Source: Typha latifolia (taxonomy: Eukaryota > Streptophyta > Magnoliopsida > Poales > Typhaceae). Taken from it: a stretch of 64,000 nt of DNA. The DNA is taken from NCBI GenBank assembly GCA_019914945.1, contig CM034100.1, positions 2,121,209-2,185,208 on the forward strand, read 5' to 3'. Below are positions 51,901 to 60,830 of the stretch, piece after piece; position 1 is the stretch's first letter; every line of letters begins with the position of its first letter. The notes below the pieces were generated by a model. It saw only the letters and a program-made list of their open reading frames with translations. It had not been told where the DNA came from and did no database searches. The translations under genes and the position numbers were made by a program.

Positions 51901-52128
51901 CTTGAGCTTCTTTATCCAATCACACATGGCTTTATCCTTCATTTCCCTTTCCTCAGCGTCTTGGAGGACTGCATAAACTGTTGACATAGTGCTCCTCAGG
52001 TTCTCCAACTCTTCGTGAACACCGTATAGCTGAGCAAATTCATCTGTGATGATTGTTGCTATTTTCTGAGCCACAACCTTGACAACAGCTGATGCAACTG
52101 CATCTGCCATTGTTTCTGTTTCCTTCAC
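48937..52128 (-). CDS. CC-NB-ARC-LRR (CNL) immune receptor, intact, single exon
   Basis: Intracellular NLR receptor; 1063 aa with no introns. The coiled-coil domain (about residues 7-150) has the EDVID-like 'DADDVLDEF'. NB-ARC (about 170-500) shows every expected motif: P-loop 'GMGGLGKTT' at 203-211, RNBS-A 'FELRIWICVSENFD', kinase-2 'FLLVLDDVWNED' at about 277-288, RNBS-B 'GSRIIVTTR', GLPL as 'GGIPLAAKALG' at 370-380, RNBS-D 'CLVYCSLFPKDHDFD', and MHD at 497-499 in 'YRMHDLIHDL'. LRRs follow to the C-terminus ('LPRSIGGLLNLRIIKLSYC', 'LPEWLEELRLLEVLDI'). Translation may start at residue 7 ('MADAVASAV', ATG at 52110), which fits the family better. Its LRRs lack the uniform 72-bp units of its neighbours and it points the other way, so it belongs to a different CNL lineage. 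Confidence 0.95.
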   Translation of the reverse strand: MKETETMADAVASAVVKVVAQKIATIITDEFAQLYGVHEELENLRSTMSTVYAVLQDAEEREMKDKAMCDWIKKLKDAAYDADDVLDEFSLVTLRRKLGANDGMVRRVSNFFLQSNPIVHRYKLGNRIKQVGKRLDAVSSERTKFHMKEQAVSDRRLEFNNRVTVSAVDELQVYGRDEDRERMIRLLIETEVEEDPYVIPICGMGGLGKTTLGQLAFNDERTKRHFELRIWICVSENFDLKRIIRALVESSTGDKCDFFELETMHYRVHEVLNEKRFLLVLDDVWNEDEEKWDRLKVLLRGGRKGSRIIVTTRNEKVASIMGPTRPYHLGVLSDDDCWNLFKQRAFGIGGNEQQAPSFVAIGKEIVNKCGGIPLAAKALGSLMRFKRDTCDWLAVRDSEIWELPEDENGVLSALSLSYSHLPSHLKQCLVYCSLFPKDHDFDKEKLIMLWIAEGLIPSDGSYPAEDIGNEFFTNLMARSFFQYVENTHHSPKVTYRMHDLIHDLIQSVSGDEFMTMGGRKTAITAGDCRYLSLVGNEMLSFPDVCKYKKLRALLSLSRLEGIRYVPEKLFISLTSLRTLDISQSSITVLPVYISKLKHLRYLDLSQTKIETLPRSIGGLLNLRIIKLSYCSKLQSLPQSLCRLIYLETLDLENCIRVRELPANLKAMKNLTHLRVSGCDSLICFPEGIGQLIKLQTLPRFFDSNHGASIMELQNLNLLRGGLHICNLENLRNINDVKQAKLKKKQKLQSLVLSWKCPQSEEHMDEAVLEALHPHRNLEKLELDGYRSTKFPGWLVSGIEILLPNLVQVTLSNINSCKQLPPLGQLPLLKVLEIEKMPAVTYVGKEFYGTGSTTCTIFPCLEILSFSFMPNLEEWLVPEDNSGNEVLPCLTKLVVIACPKLKPQPCLPVSVVHMKVIDSNIELILKASSNLEREELQSFESLRRPSLRELDIWNCEASSGWKGLQYLTDLEDLFLCNCKEMTSVPQSIRHLVSLRRLYLYGCINLSTLPEWLEELRLLEVLDICRCPRLVSLPQGLQNHTALQFLNIINCPLLERKCEKDVGED

Positions 52129-52760
52129 TGAGCAGTCCCAGCTACTGAAGGAGATGGCTCACAATCAACTCGTAACAGTCTAATTCCCCCGGGAAACAGA
52201 AGCACACGGATCACACAGTCTAATTAGCTTTTGCTTCTCTTCAGCTATGAAATGAAATCATGAAGAAGTGGACATCCCATCTCAAAAGTCAACGCTATAT
52301 GTGCTTAAATTTATTATGGAAAGACAGCTACTGTTGAGCTGGCAAAGGGATTAGGTTATTACCCCTTTGTTTGACCGGCGGATATCTTTTATTCTCTCCA
52401 GGAAAGCATACCAGCCTACCAGGGCCAATAACGTATACGTGCTATCTACCATCTATATGATTCAGAGTCAAATCATCCCTTTCCAAACAATATTCCCAAA
52501 GCAACCAACCTTTCCTACCTAGTTGGCCCACAACTCCACAAGTCTTTGCCAAAAGATACCAATATCCAAAGTCTATTATCGAATTCTTGGTGACTAATTT
52601 CTCATAACGTTCATCCTAAGTTCCTCCCTCTTTCCTTTGCACTGCGGATAGCCTTCACACAGCACAATAAGGAGACAGTTCTCTTAAAAGAAACAAAAGC
52701 ATCAAAGCACAAAGAATAAAACGTCCATAGAAGCAACACTACCTTCTTTGCAGCTGAGCA
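52129..52760. other. Region between the intact CNL and the CC-LRR deletion derivative
   Basis: Contains the upstream region of the minus-strand CNL. From about 52650 it is the upstream flank of the plus-strand deletion derivative: ACAATAAGGAGACA and AACAAAAGCATCAAAGCACA also occur at 60738-60780, upstream of the CNL at 60831, so the 5' flank was duplicated with the gene. Confidence 0.6.
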
Positions 52761-53070
52761 ATGGCGGAAATAGTGATTTCCAGTCTCCTGAGGTTGGTGT
52801 TTGATAAGCTGGGGACCCCAGTCATAAAAGAATTTGCACAGCTGATGGGTGTCGAGAAGCTGGAAATTGGAGTTGGTATTCATGCCTGAGTTGGAGGAGT
52901 GGTCTAGAACAGCTGAAGAAGAATTCCTTCCTCGTCTTTCAAAGTTGTCCCTCTGTCCAAAACTCAAAGCTCTTCCCTCAGATTTCCAATCTGTTAAGAA
53001 ACTGGCCCTGTTGGCAGATGATGAATTGCTCCTGTTTTCCCTCCAAATTGGTGCATTTCCAAATCTTTAG
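52761..53070 (+). pseudogene. CNL internal-deletion derivative: CC start joined to LRR tail
   Basis: The ATG at 52761 opens like the CNL at 60831 ('MAEIV', 'LVFDKL', 'EFAQL'), then after about 35 codons jumps to the LRR tail ('MPELEEWSRTAEEEFLPRL', compare 47220-47270). The join lies near 52855-52882. The NB-ARC and nearly all LRRs are gone. The CC frame stops after 42 codons (TGA at 52887-52889); the LRR tail continues in another frame to 53070. As it stands it can encode only a 42-residue partial coiled-coil peptide. Confidence 0.82.
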
Positions 53071-53324
53071 CATCTAGATATATATCGACAAGAATGTGGA
53101 TGATGGATTGCCTCCAGTTCTTTCGGAGCGTATGGAATTGATCGGAAACTGGTCACTGAGAACAAAACGAGCGTCGCCGCAACACACTAACTCTCAGCAG
53201 GGTGGTAATATCTTCCAGTAATTGTACTTCATGGCAGAATAAATGATGTAATTATATCTATCTCTATGGTTCCTTTTCATGTTATGCGCATTTGAAATAT
53301 ACTGGCATGAAATCGTATTTGATG

Positions 53325-53668
53325 TATATGTTGTTCCCTTTTTATTTGCTATCAACGAAATCTCCAAATTCTCTTAACCAATAAGAAGGCAGAGTCAGAA
53401 CGCGATTCTACTTGATGCTCACTTTGAAGATAGTATTATTTCATATCTGTAAACTGATTGCTTTCCCTACAAAAACTGCAATTGATGTGAACGAATTCTG
53501 ACATAGGAATCCACGTTTCCCACAACGAACTCGTTTCTCATTTACTATAGACATGAAGAAAAACAAAAAAAGGAGAAAAAGGCAAACCTAGAGAAGGAGT
53601 TCGGACTTCTCCATGACTCCATTCCTTTCCCGAAGAGCTCCCTTCCGATTACGCTCGCTGCACGTTCA
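53325..53668. repeat. Shared 3' flank of NLR remnants, copy 2
   Basis: The counterpart of 47760-47985, following the deletion derivative. Its similarity ends abruptly at about 53668, where the copia gag sequence begins. Confidence 0.7.
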
Positions 53669-56600
53669 CTTGCAGAAAGTAAGTATGAAGTTGGTTGATT
53701 ACATGAAAACTGTGAAGAAATTAGTTGATAATTTGGCAAAATTGTGAAGAAAACAGATCCAATATTGTCTACTATAAGAGGGAATTTAACAAGTTGCAGA
53801 AAGTAAGCATGAAGATAGCTAATTACATGAAAACTGTGAAGAAATTAGTTAATAATTTGGCACTAATAGGACATCCTGTGACCTTGGATGATTTTATCTC
53901 ACAAACCCTTAGTGGACTTGATTCACTTGATTATAATCTAGAGTGTGCTAGATTATTGAAAAGGAAAACATTACTTGGCTATAACTTCAATCCAAACCCC
54001 TAATCTATGAGAAGAGACTGGAGCATCTCAGTGTTGGTATTGCCTCCATCAATCTTGGTCAGCCAATAACTAATTTTGCTAATACCAAAGGAAATAATAA
54101 CTATAACAAAGGTTAATGTCATCATAGTCACTCTCAATCCCAGCATCAATCAGGCAACAATCAGGCTAGTGATCACTTCACAAGCAACAATGACAGAGGT
54201 GGAAGACCCTTTAGAGGCATAGATGGCAGATACAACAACTCTCGTCCAATGTGTTAGGTCTGTAGGAAAATTGGACATGTTGCTTCTCACTGCTCCTACA
54301 GGTTTGATAACAGCTACATGGGAGCTCCCTTGATGCAAACAAGAGCACTCAACACAATTTTTGTGGCAACTCCTGATATCCTAAACTATCCTGCATAGTA
54401 CGCTGATAGTGGAGCAAGAACTCATGTTACTAATGATGTCAACAACTTAAATAGCAGCAACACTACAATGGTAATAAATCTCTAGTTGTTGGTAATGATC
54501 AAAAACTTGAAATAGCTCATATTAGTTATAGGTTTTTGTCTGTGTTTGATAACAAAAATTTAATGCTCAAAGATATACTACATGTTCTTAGTATTGAGAA
54601 GAATTTAATTAGCATATCTCAATTGACTGCTTGCAATGATATAAATGTAATATTTGACTCGTGGTTGTGTTGTAAAGGACAAAATGACAGGTCAGTACTA
54701 CTCCAAGGGAAGCTTGATAAGGGTATATACCAGTTCAAAATACCACCAAAATATCAGCCCAAGTCAAGCCAATTACAATCTTTCATTACCAACAAACAGT
54801 CTGATTGTCAAGTCTTTAGCTCTAGGGTAGTTGAGTCCAAAAAGTTTAATGAATCTAAGTCTTTGAATTCCAAGAAGGATGTAGCATAGGCATTTAGGCC
54901 ATCCAAATACAAACTTTTGTGATGCTTGTCAGTACGGTATCCCATCTGTTGCCTTTTCCTCTTTCAAATTTGCATTTCATTGATGATTATAGTAGATACA
55001 CTTGGTTTTATCCCTTAAAATAAAAATTCTCGTCCTATCTTCCTCCAATTCAAAGAACTTGTCAAAAATAAATTAGATAGAAAATTAAGTCAATCCAATC
55101 TGACATGGGGGGAAATATATAAGCTTTCTCAAAGTTGTTCAAGAAAGTGATATTCAAGTTAGGTACTTATGTCTTCTTACTTTAGCTCAGATTGATTGGG
55201 CTAAAAGAAAGCATAGACATATCGTGGAGACTGGTCTTACACTTTTAGCACAAGTCAACATGCCTCTAAAATTTTGGACTAGAGTTTTTTATACTGTAGT
55301 CTTTCTCATTAATTGTCTTCCAACTCCTATTCTTCCAAACTCAACACCACTTCAAACTCTATTCCTAATAACACCAAATATTTTGTCTCTAAAAAGCTTC
55401 AGTTGCGCATGTTTTCCTTATCTAAGGCTATATCAAACTCACAAATTTTAGTTTCACTCTACAAAATGTGTGTTTCTTCACTGTATTATACACATAAAGG
55501 GTATAAGTGTCTATATTCCATTGACAAGATATATTTTTCAAGACATGTAGTTTTTAATGAACAAGAATTTCCTTTTCAAACATGTTTTGTCAACACCAAA
55601 GCTCTAGAGTCTCAAACTATCATTGTCCCTCCAAATTGACTAAATATCCATCTTCCATATATGTGATTTCTCATACTGCCCTTCCATCTTCCTCTACTAT
55701 ATGATCAATCTCAATTTACGCCTGGAGTTTCACCAACTGCTAATTTGCCTTCATCACCTTCTAGTGAGTCTCATAGTCTTATGAGTACTCTGGAGAGTTT
55801 GCATTTTGGGCAAAGTACAAATGTTGAGCATGATTTTGGAGAGTCTGGGTTTGATTTTGGGATTGAACCATACATCAACACACAGCAAAATGCCAACTCT
55901 TCTAGTCATGCTTTAGAGAATCAACAAACTCTTGAACAACAGCAATGGTAGCAATAGGTTGAAACCTCAGATCTGAGACACCAAATGATTAGAAGGGGTT
56001 AGACAGGTATCCATAAACCAAAGAAATACTCTGTTGAGTACAAGCTTTACTTGGCATCTAGTCCTAATATCCCACATGAACCTTATACTATCGGTGAAGC
56101 TATTAATTTGAAACACTAGAAATCAACAATGGAAGAGGAATTAAGTGCCCTCAAGAGAAACAATACTTGGTCTTTGGTTCCATATAGAGAAATGTGGTAG
56201 GCAACAAATGGATTTTTAGAGTCAAATACAGCATTGTTGGTAGTTTCCAAAGGTGCAAAACAAGACTCGTTGCTAAGGGGTTTCATCAAACTTCTGGGGT
56301 TGATTTTAGTGAAACTTTTAGTCCAGTGATAAAAGCTGTAACAGTGAAAGTTATGCTGACTATAGCTATCTCAAGAGGATGGCTAGTGAGGCGATTGGAC
56401 ATAAATAATGTCTTCTTGAACGGAAATCTTCAAGCAGTGTATATGTACTAACCTGAAGTGTTTGAAGACAAAGAGAAAACATGTTTAGGTTACTTTGCTT
56501 AGATGGGGTTTCAAATACTCCAAGTGTGATTCCTCACTCTTTTTTTGCCAAAAGTTCAAATGAAGTCGTCTTTGAAATGATTTATGTCGATGACATGATT

Positions 56601-57128
56601 GTGACAAGTAATAACTTAAAATCTCTACAAACTTTCATTAATAAGTTAAACAGGTTATTTCCTCTTAAGGATCTAGGACTTTTGTATCTATTTTTGGGAA
56701 TTGAAGTAGCCTAAGATGAAATAGGCATGTATCTTACACAAACCAACATATTGAATGCTAAACCTTGTCCAACACTAACCGTTGTTGGCAAACATTTGAC
56801 AGCTGTTGGTGGTGAACCAATGCAGATTGTGACTCTTTATAGGAGCATTATACTAGTGTCACTATAGTATGTAACTCATACAAGACCTGATTTGGCTTTC
56901 CTTATAAACAAGCTTAGTCAATTTCTACAAAGTCCTACAATGCATCATTGGCATGCTGTCAAGAGAGTTCTTTGGTATTTAAAAGGAACCAAGCACTGTG
57001 ATACGCTTATCTCTGACAAGGTACTCTGCTCACAATTCAGGTGACCAAAAGTCTATTGCAGGTTATTGTGTGTATTTTGGGGAAACTCTTATGTCATGTA
57101 GTTCTAAGAAATAGCATGTTGTGTCAAA
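53669..57128 (+). mobile_element. Decayed Ty1/copia retrotransposon lacking LTRs
   Basis: Copia order is kept with many stops and shifts. Gag: 'MKTVKKLVNNLALIGHPV', 53793-54000. CCHC zinc knuckle near 54248-54293, reading C-stop-VCRKIGHVASHC, where TAG probably replaces TGG. Protease 'YADSGARTHV' near 54400. Pre-integrase 'LDKGIYQFKI' and 'HRHLGHPNTNFCDAC', 54710-54930. Integrase 'KRKHRHIVETGLTLLAQ' and 'FWTRVFYTVVFLINCLPTP', about 55200-55350. Reverse transcriptase 'TRLVAKGFHQTSGVDFSETF' near 56250 and 'MIYVDDMIVTSNN' near 56580. RNase H '[12 protein letters not shown]' near 56970 and 'CSSKKQHVVSKL' ending at 57128. Integrase before reverse transcriptase marks it as copia. No LTR is present on either side. 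Confidence 0.85.
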
Positions 57129-57130
57129 GT

Positions 57131-57330
57131 TAGAGGTGATCATTGGGCCTGACCTGCCCAAGCTTAGCATGAACTTGCCCGGATGTAACCGGGCTAAGTC
57201 CGGCCCGACCCCAATTTAGGCTGGCCTGACCTAAGCCTGAGATTGTAAGGGACGGCATGGGCTAGGCTTTTGCCCGCCCAGCCCGACCCGCTACGCTCTC
57301 CCGTGGTCCAGCCCGTTATGTATGTCCATT
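57131..57330. mobile_element. hAT-like terminal fragment interrupting the copia RNase H
   Basis: A G+C-rich stretch starts TAGAGGTGATCATTGGGCC exactly where copia similarity stops. It contains many GGCCCGACC/GGGC motifs, a composition familiar from ends of plant hAT elements. The opposite end with CACCTCTA was not found, so it is truncated. Assignment rests on the terminal motif only. Confidence 0.4.
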
Positions 57331-58086
57331 CCCATTATTTTTAGTTTCACATGGAATATTTAGTAAAATAGATATCAATATATAAATATATTGCTATAAA
57401 ATATAATTAAAATATCTTTATGGATGCCCATTATGCTCGACCAAATAAGTAAGCCTAGTTGTGTGAAGGTTTGAAGATCTGAAGATAAAATTGCATGGGC
57501 TACATGATTCCGAGGAATCCATTCCAATCTGGACAATGATTTTTTTTTTTTCGGTGAGTCTATTTATGAGTTTTTGCTTTGCAGTTTACAACTGATAGTG
57601 GTAATTGGAATGAAGAATGTAACAATATATGAATAGACAATTACATTGGAGTAGACTTGATTGGTTAGTTAATGTTATATGTTTGTAGTCTTGTTATGTG
57701 CATATCATATGTTTCTAGATATGTCACAAACAAATTTGTTTACTCCAAGTATACCTGCATATAATTTTCTTAATAGTGCATGGTCGGTTAAGGAAAAAAG
57801 TTAATTCTAAGAAAAATATTTTGTATATTGAGGTCATACATTGTTATGTATATGTTAGTTACATATATGTCATATGAATGCTATAACTCTTGTTCCTTGC
57901 TTGCTTAACCAATTATTAAGCCAACAAGAGTTACATACTTAAGAAAACTGTACATCACTCAATTGCATACTTATTTGCAAGTTGTTGAGCTTGTTATTTA
58001 CTATATTTCATTAAATTCGCGTTATCATTTATTTGCACTATTACTATTTAGCATGATATGTATAATTTTATCCCATATATATTTTG
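57331..58086. other. AT-rich stretch, no gene seen
   Basis: Between the hAT-like end and the Mutator-like fragment. It could be 5' sequence of that Mutator-like element, but no terminal repeats were identified. Confidence 0.35.
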
Positions 58087-58443
58087 ATGGGGAAAGTTCC
58101 GGTGAAAATCAAGTTACATTATGGGGGCATATGAAAAGTAAATGAGAGAAATCTACTTAGAGAATATAGGGGAGGAAGTCAACATACATTTATGATAGAT
58201 AGAGATTATGTAAATTTTACTGAACTCTACCACTACATATTAGTCAAATCTAATATGGAGGGACATGTGATCAACTATTTATGCTATAAGTCACCTGCAT
58301 TGGATCAATCTTTTATCACTTTAAATAATGACAATGATCTCTTAAAAATGTGTAATGATTACTTTTTATTAGTGTGCGTCAATATGCAGATTGATATAAG
58401 TGAGGATTGCTGTAATAATAAGTATGGTGATAAATGTGAATGA
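58087..58443 (+). mobile_element. N-terminal fragment of a Mutator-like transposase (tentative)
   Basis: The open frame 58192-58443 ('DRDYVNFTELYHYIL', 'LNNDNDLLKMCNDYF', 'CVNMQIDISED') resembles the region before the catalytic domain in many plant MuDR-type transposases: a D.D..S..EL block, then a DKDVLKMC-like block. Nothing like the catalytic transposase or zinc finger follows, so it is a broken remnant at most. An unrelated small gene cannot be excluded. Confidence 0.4.
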
Positions 58444-60077
58444 CCACAAGCTTCTTACAATCAAAATGATAATCCACCAGCGAACAGATGTACATGATAT
58501 GTTTGGTGATGATATGAAATATTTTTTGCTAGTAACTCACATTTTCGCACTTGGACTCTTCCTTTGATATAAGAGATGATAGTATGTTAGAAGATATTTT
58601 TCACGATGATAATTGATCTTCAGATGATGAAATAAATTTTAGAGAGCAAACATATGAGTAGAGAGATGATGATTCGTCGATGGCTATTGGTGTAACATAT
58701 GAATGCCAATAAATTCAGAGATGTACTAAGAGATAACTAGAAAAATACACTATAGTAATTTTTACATATAATTAAAGTACATTATAACTACAAATATAAG
58801 CATTATAACAATTCCAATGGCCTGCAAACTAGCTAATTGGCAAATCCTTCTTCTCCAATCATTTTTTATTAATTTCAAGCCTACAAAGTTGAAACTTGAT
58901 TTCAATAGGTTTAGAGATGATATTATTGCACTAAGCAAAAAATCACAACGATCCTCTTGTTGAATTAACCATGTTATGCTTAACATTATCATAAAAATTT
59001 AGTATAATTTGATAGAAAGTTTATCCTAACCTTCCTCCCAAAACAACAGTAGAAGTGTAGAACCTCTTGTTATAATTTTTTTTTTGGTCGGTGAAGTTCA
59101 TATTTTATATTGGCCTCTACCACATGGACAATTGATCTTCTCCTCAACAAGATCTCATGGAGAACCTTCTAAGTCTATTATATTCTCGTCATTCAAAGAA
59201 AACAACCACGAAATATTATACCGTCTTAAATGAAATAAAATTAAAATTAATCATATTTTAATGTATTCTAGAGAATCTAAACATATTTCTAGAGAGTTTA
59301 AGCACTTACACTTGAATTTGCAATTGATATTTTTTTATTTTTAACAGCTTATAATACCATAAATGAGATAGAAACTAAAGGAGAAAATAACTTCAGTAGA
59401 ATACTAATGTAGAACCAAGATGAGTTTTTGATCTCTAAAGAGGACTTTATGAAAAAAGGAACATTCAAAAAAGAAATTCTATTCTTATAAGATGGGAAAG
59501 TGATATTCTTATTCCTTACCTTAATGGAGAAAATGATAGGGATGACCCACACTAAGAGTGAGAAATTAAAAAGCCACTAGATTAATAAAGTATAATGGAC
59601 AATTTTAATATTTTAGAAGTTATTATTTAAAAACAAAAAAAAATTAAAAAATGGTATTCCCTCGTGTTTTGTCAAAGTTAAATCTAATATGAGATTACCC
59701 TTTCCAAAGATTAGCCTTTATTCACTTTGCACATTCTAAGAAGATAAAATAGCAACCGGACACACTAGTGGGTTTCTTTTCCAGACTAAAGTGGTTCAAT
59801 GGGAACCAGCAAGGTGCGGAAGGGCCCATCAAAGCATTTCATTTGCTGCTTTAAGCCATATCTTTCAAAAAGAAATTGGACTGCACATTTGCATGTACAT
59901 AATAGACCAACGAAATAAAATAAACATTGGAGGAAAGAGGAAAGAGGAACAGCGACAGCGACACTCACTAATCCGCTAATATGCTATTCTCAAACAACCA
60001 AGTCTTCTTCCTACTTTGGCCCCCACAAGTCCTTTGGCATTTCCAAAAGAGTGATGCTATCCTTACGTTTATAAATA
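58444..60077. other. Intergenic, AT-rich
   Basis: No gene recognised. Short open frames (58762-58992, 59349-59552, 59786-59979) have no motif and are AT-rich. Near 59860-60040 a few blocks resemble sequence upstream of the other NLR genes (CAACCAAGTC; CCCACAAGTCCTT, compare 52520-52545), suggesting a duplicated promoter-distal flank. Confidence 0.4.
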
Positions 60078-60523
60078 GAGATTTTTACATAATTACCAGT
60101 AAAAACTTTTAAAATATTATAATTGCTATTATTTTTTTAAAAAATATTAGAATTGTCACTCTTTCAGAATTGTCATTGTGGTTAAGTTTTAACAAAATAA
60201 TCCTAACAAGTTATTATTAAAGTTAAAAAAAACACATGTAAATAACTAAAATATCCCTCTTTTTTTAATTTAAATTGTAAAATATTTATTAATAATTTTT
60301 GCCTCCTATAAAATTAGATATATTTCGTTGTACTATAAAATTGGATATAATATAAATAACTTTTAAACTATTTTTAATAATTTATACAAGTGCAAAATAG
60401 TTTTTTTTTATTAAATTGTGTTTTAATTATGATTATTTTGAACAATATTTTTGAAAGAGTATAAAAATTTCAGTGACAACTATAATATTTTAAAATTTTC
60501 TGTGGCAATTATGTAAAAATCTC
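60078..60523. mobile_element. Foldback MITE with 9-bp target duplication, upstream of the CNL
   Basis: A 446-bp element flanked by TTATAAATA (60069-60077 and 60524-60532). The left end is GAGATTTTTACATAATTACC; the reverse complement of the right end is GAGATTTTTACATAATTGCC. The arms then match further through TTTTAAAATATTATA. The 9-bp duplication and long arms fit a Mutator-like non-autonomous element. It ends about 300 bp before the CNL start codon. Confidence 0.82.
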
Positions 60524-60830
60524 TTATAAATATTATACAAAGAAAATGGCTCGTGGTATCTTATTCGTGAGATAAAGAGAAAAACTATGGATGGTCATTA
60601 TGATGCCACTTAAAAAGTGATTGTAAGCATAGAATTACACTTTGCTAAAAGAAACCATTACTCAAAAGTCTATTATTGAATTCTGAAAGTTGTGGCTACT
60701 TTCCTTTACTATGCTGATAGTATTCACACTACACAATAAGGAGACAATTCTCTTTAGAAAAAACAAAAGCATCAAAGCACATAGAAGAAAAGATCATTAA
60801 AAGCAACACTACCTCCTTTGTAGCTGAGCA

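Noticed and set aside
57123..59678. 8-bp direct repeat GTCAAAGT at 57123-57130 and 59671-59678, suggesting one 2.5-kb hAT insertion
   Set aside because: The right side has no inverted terminal repeat (it ends CTCGTGTTTT) and copia coding does not resume after 59678, so the match is probably chance.
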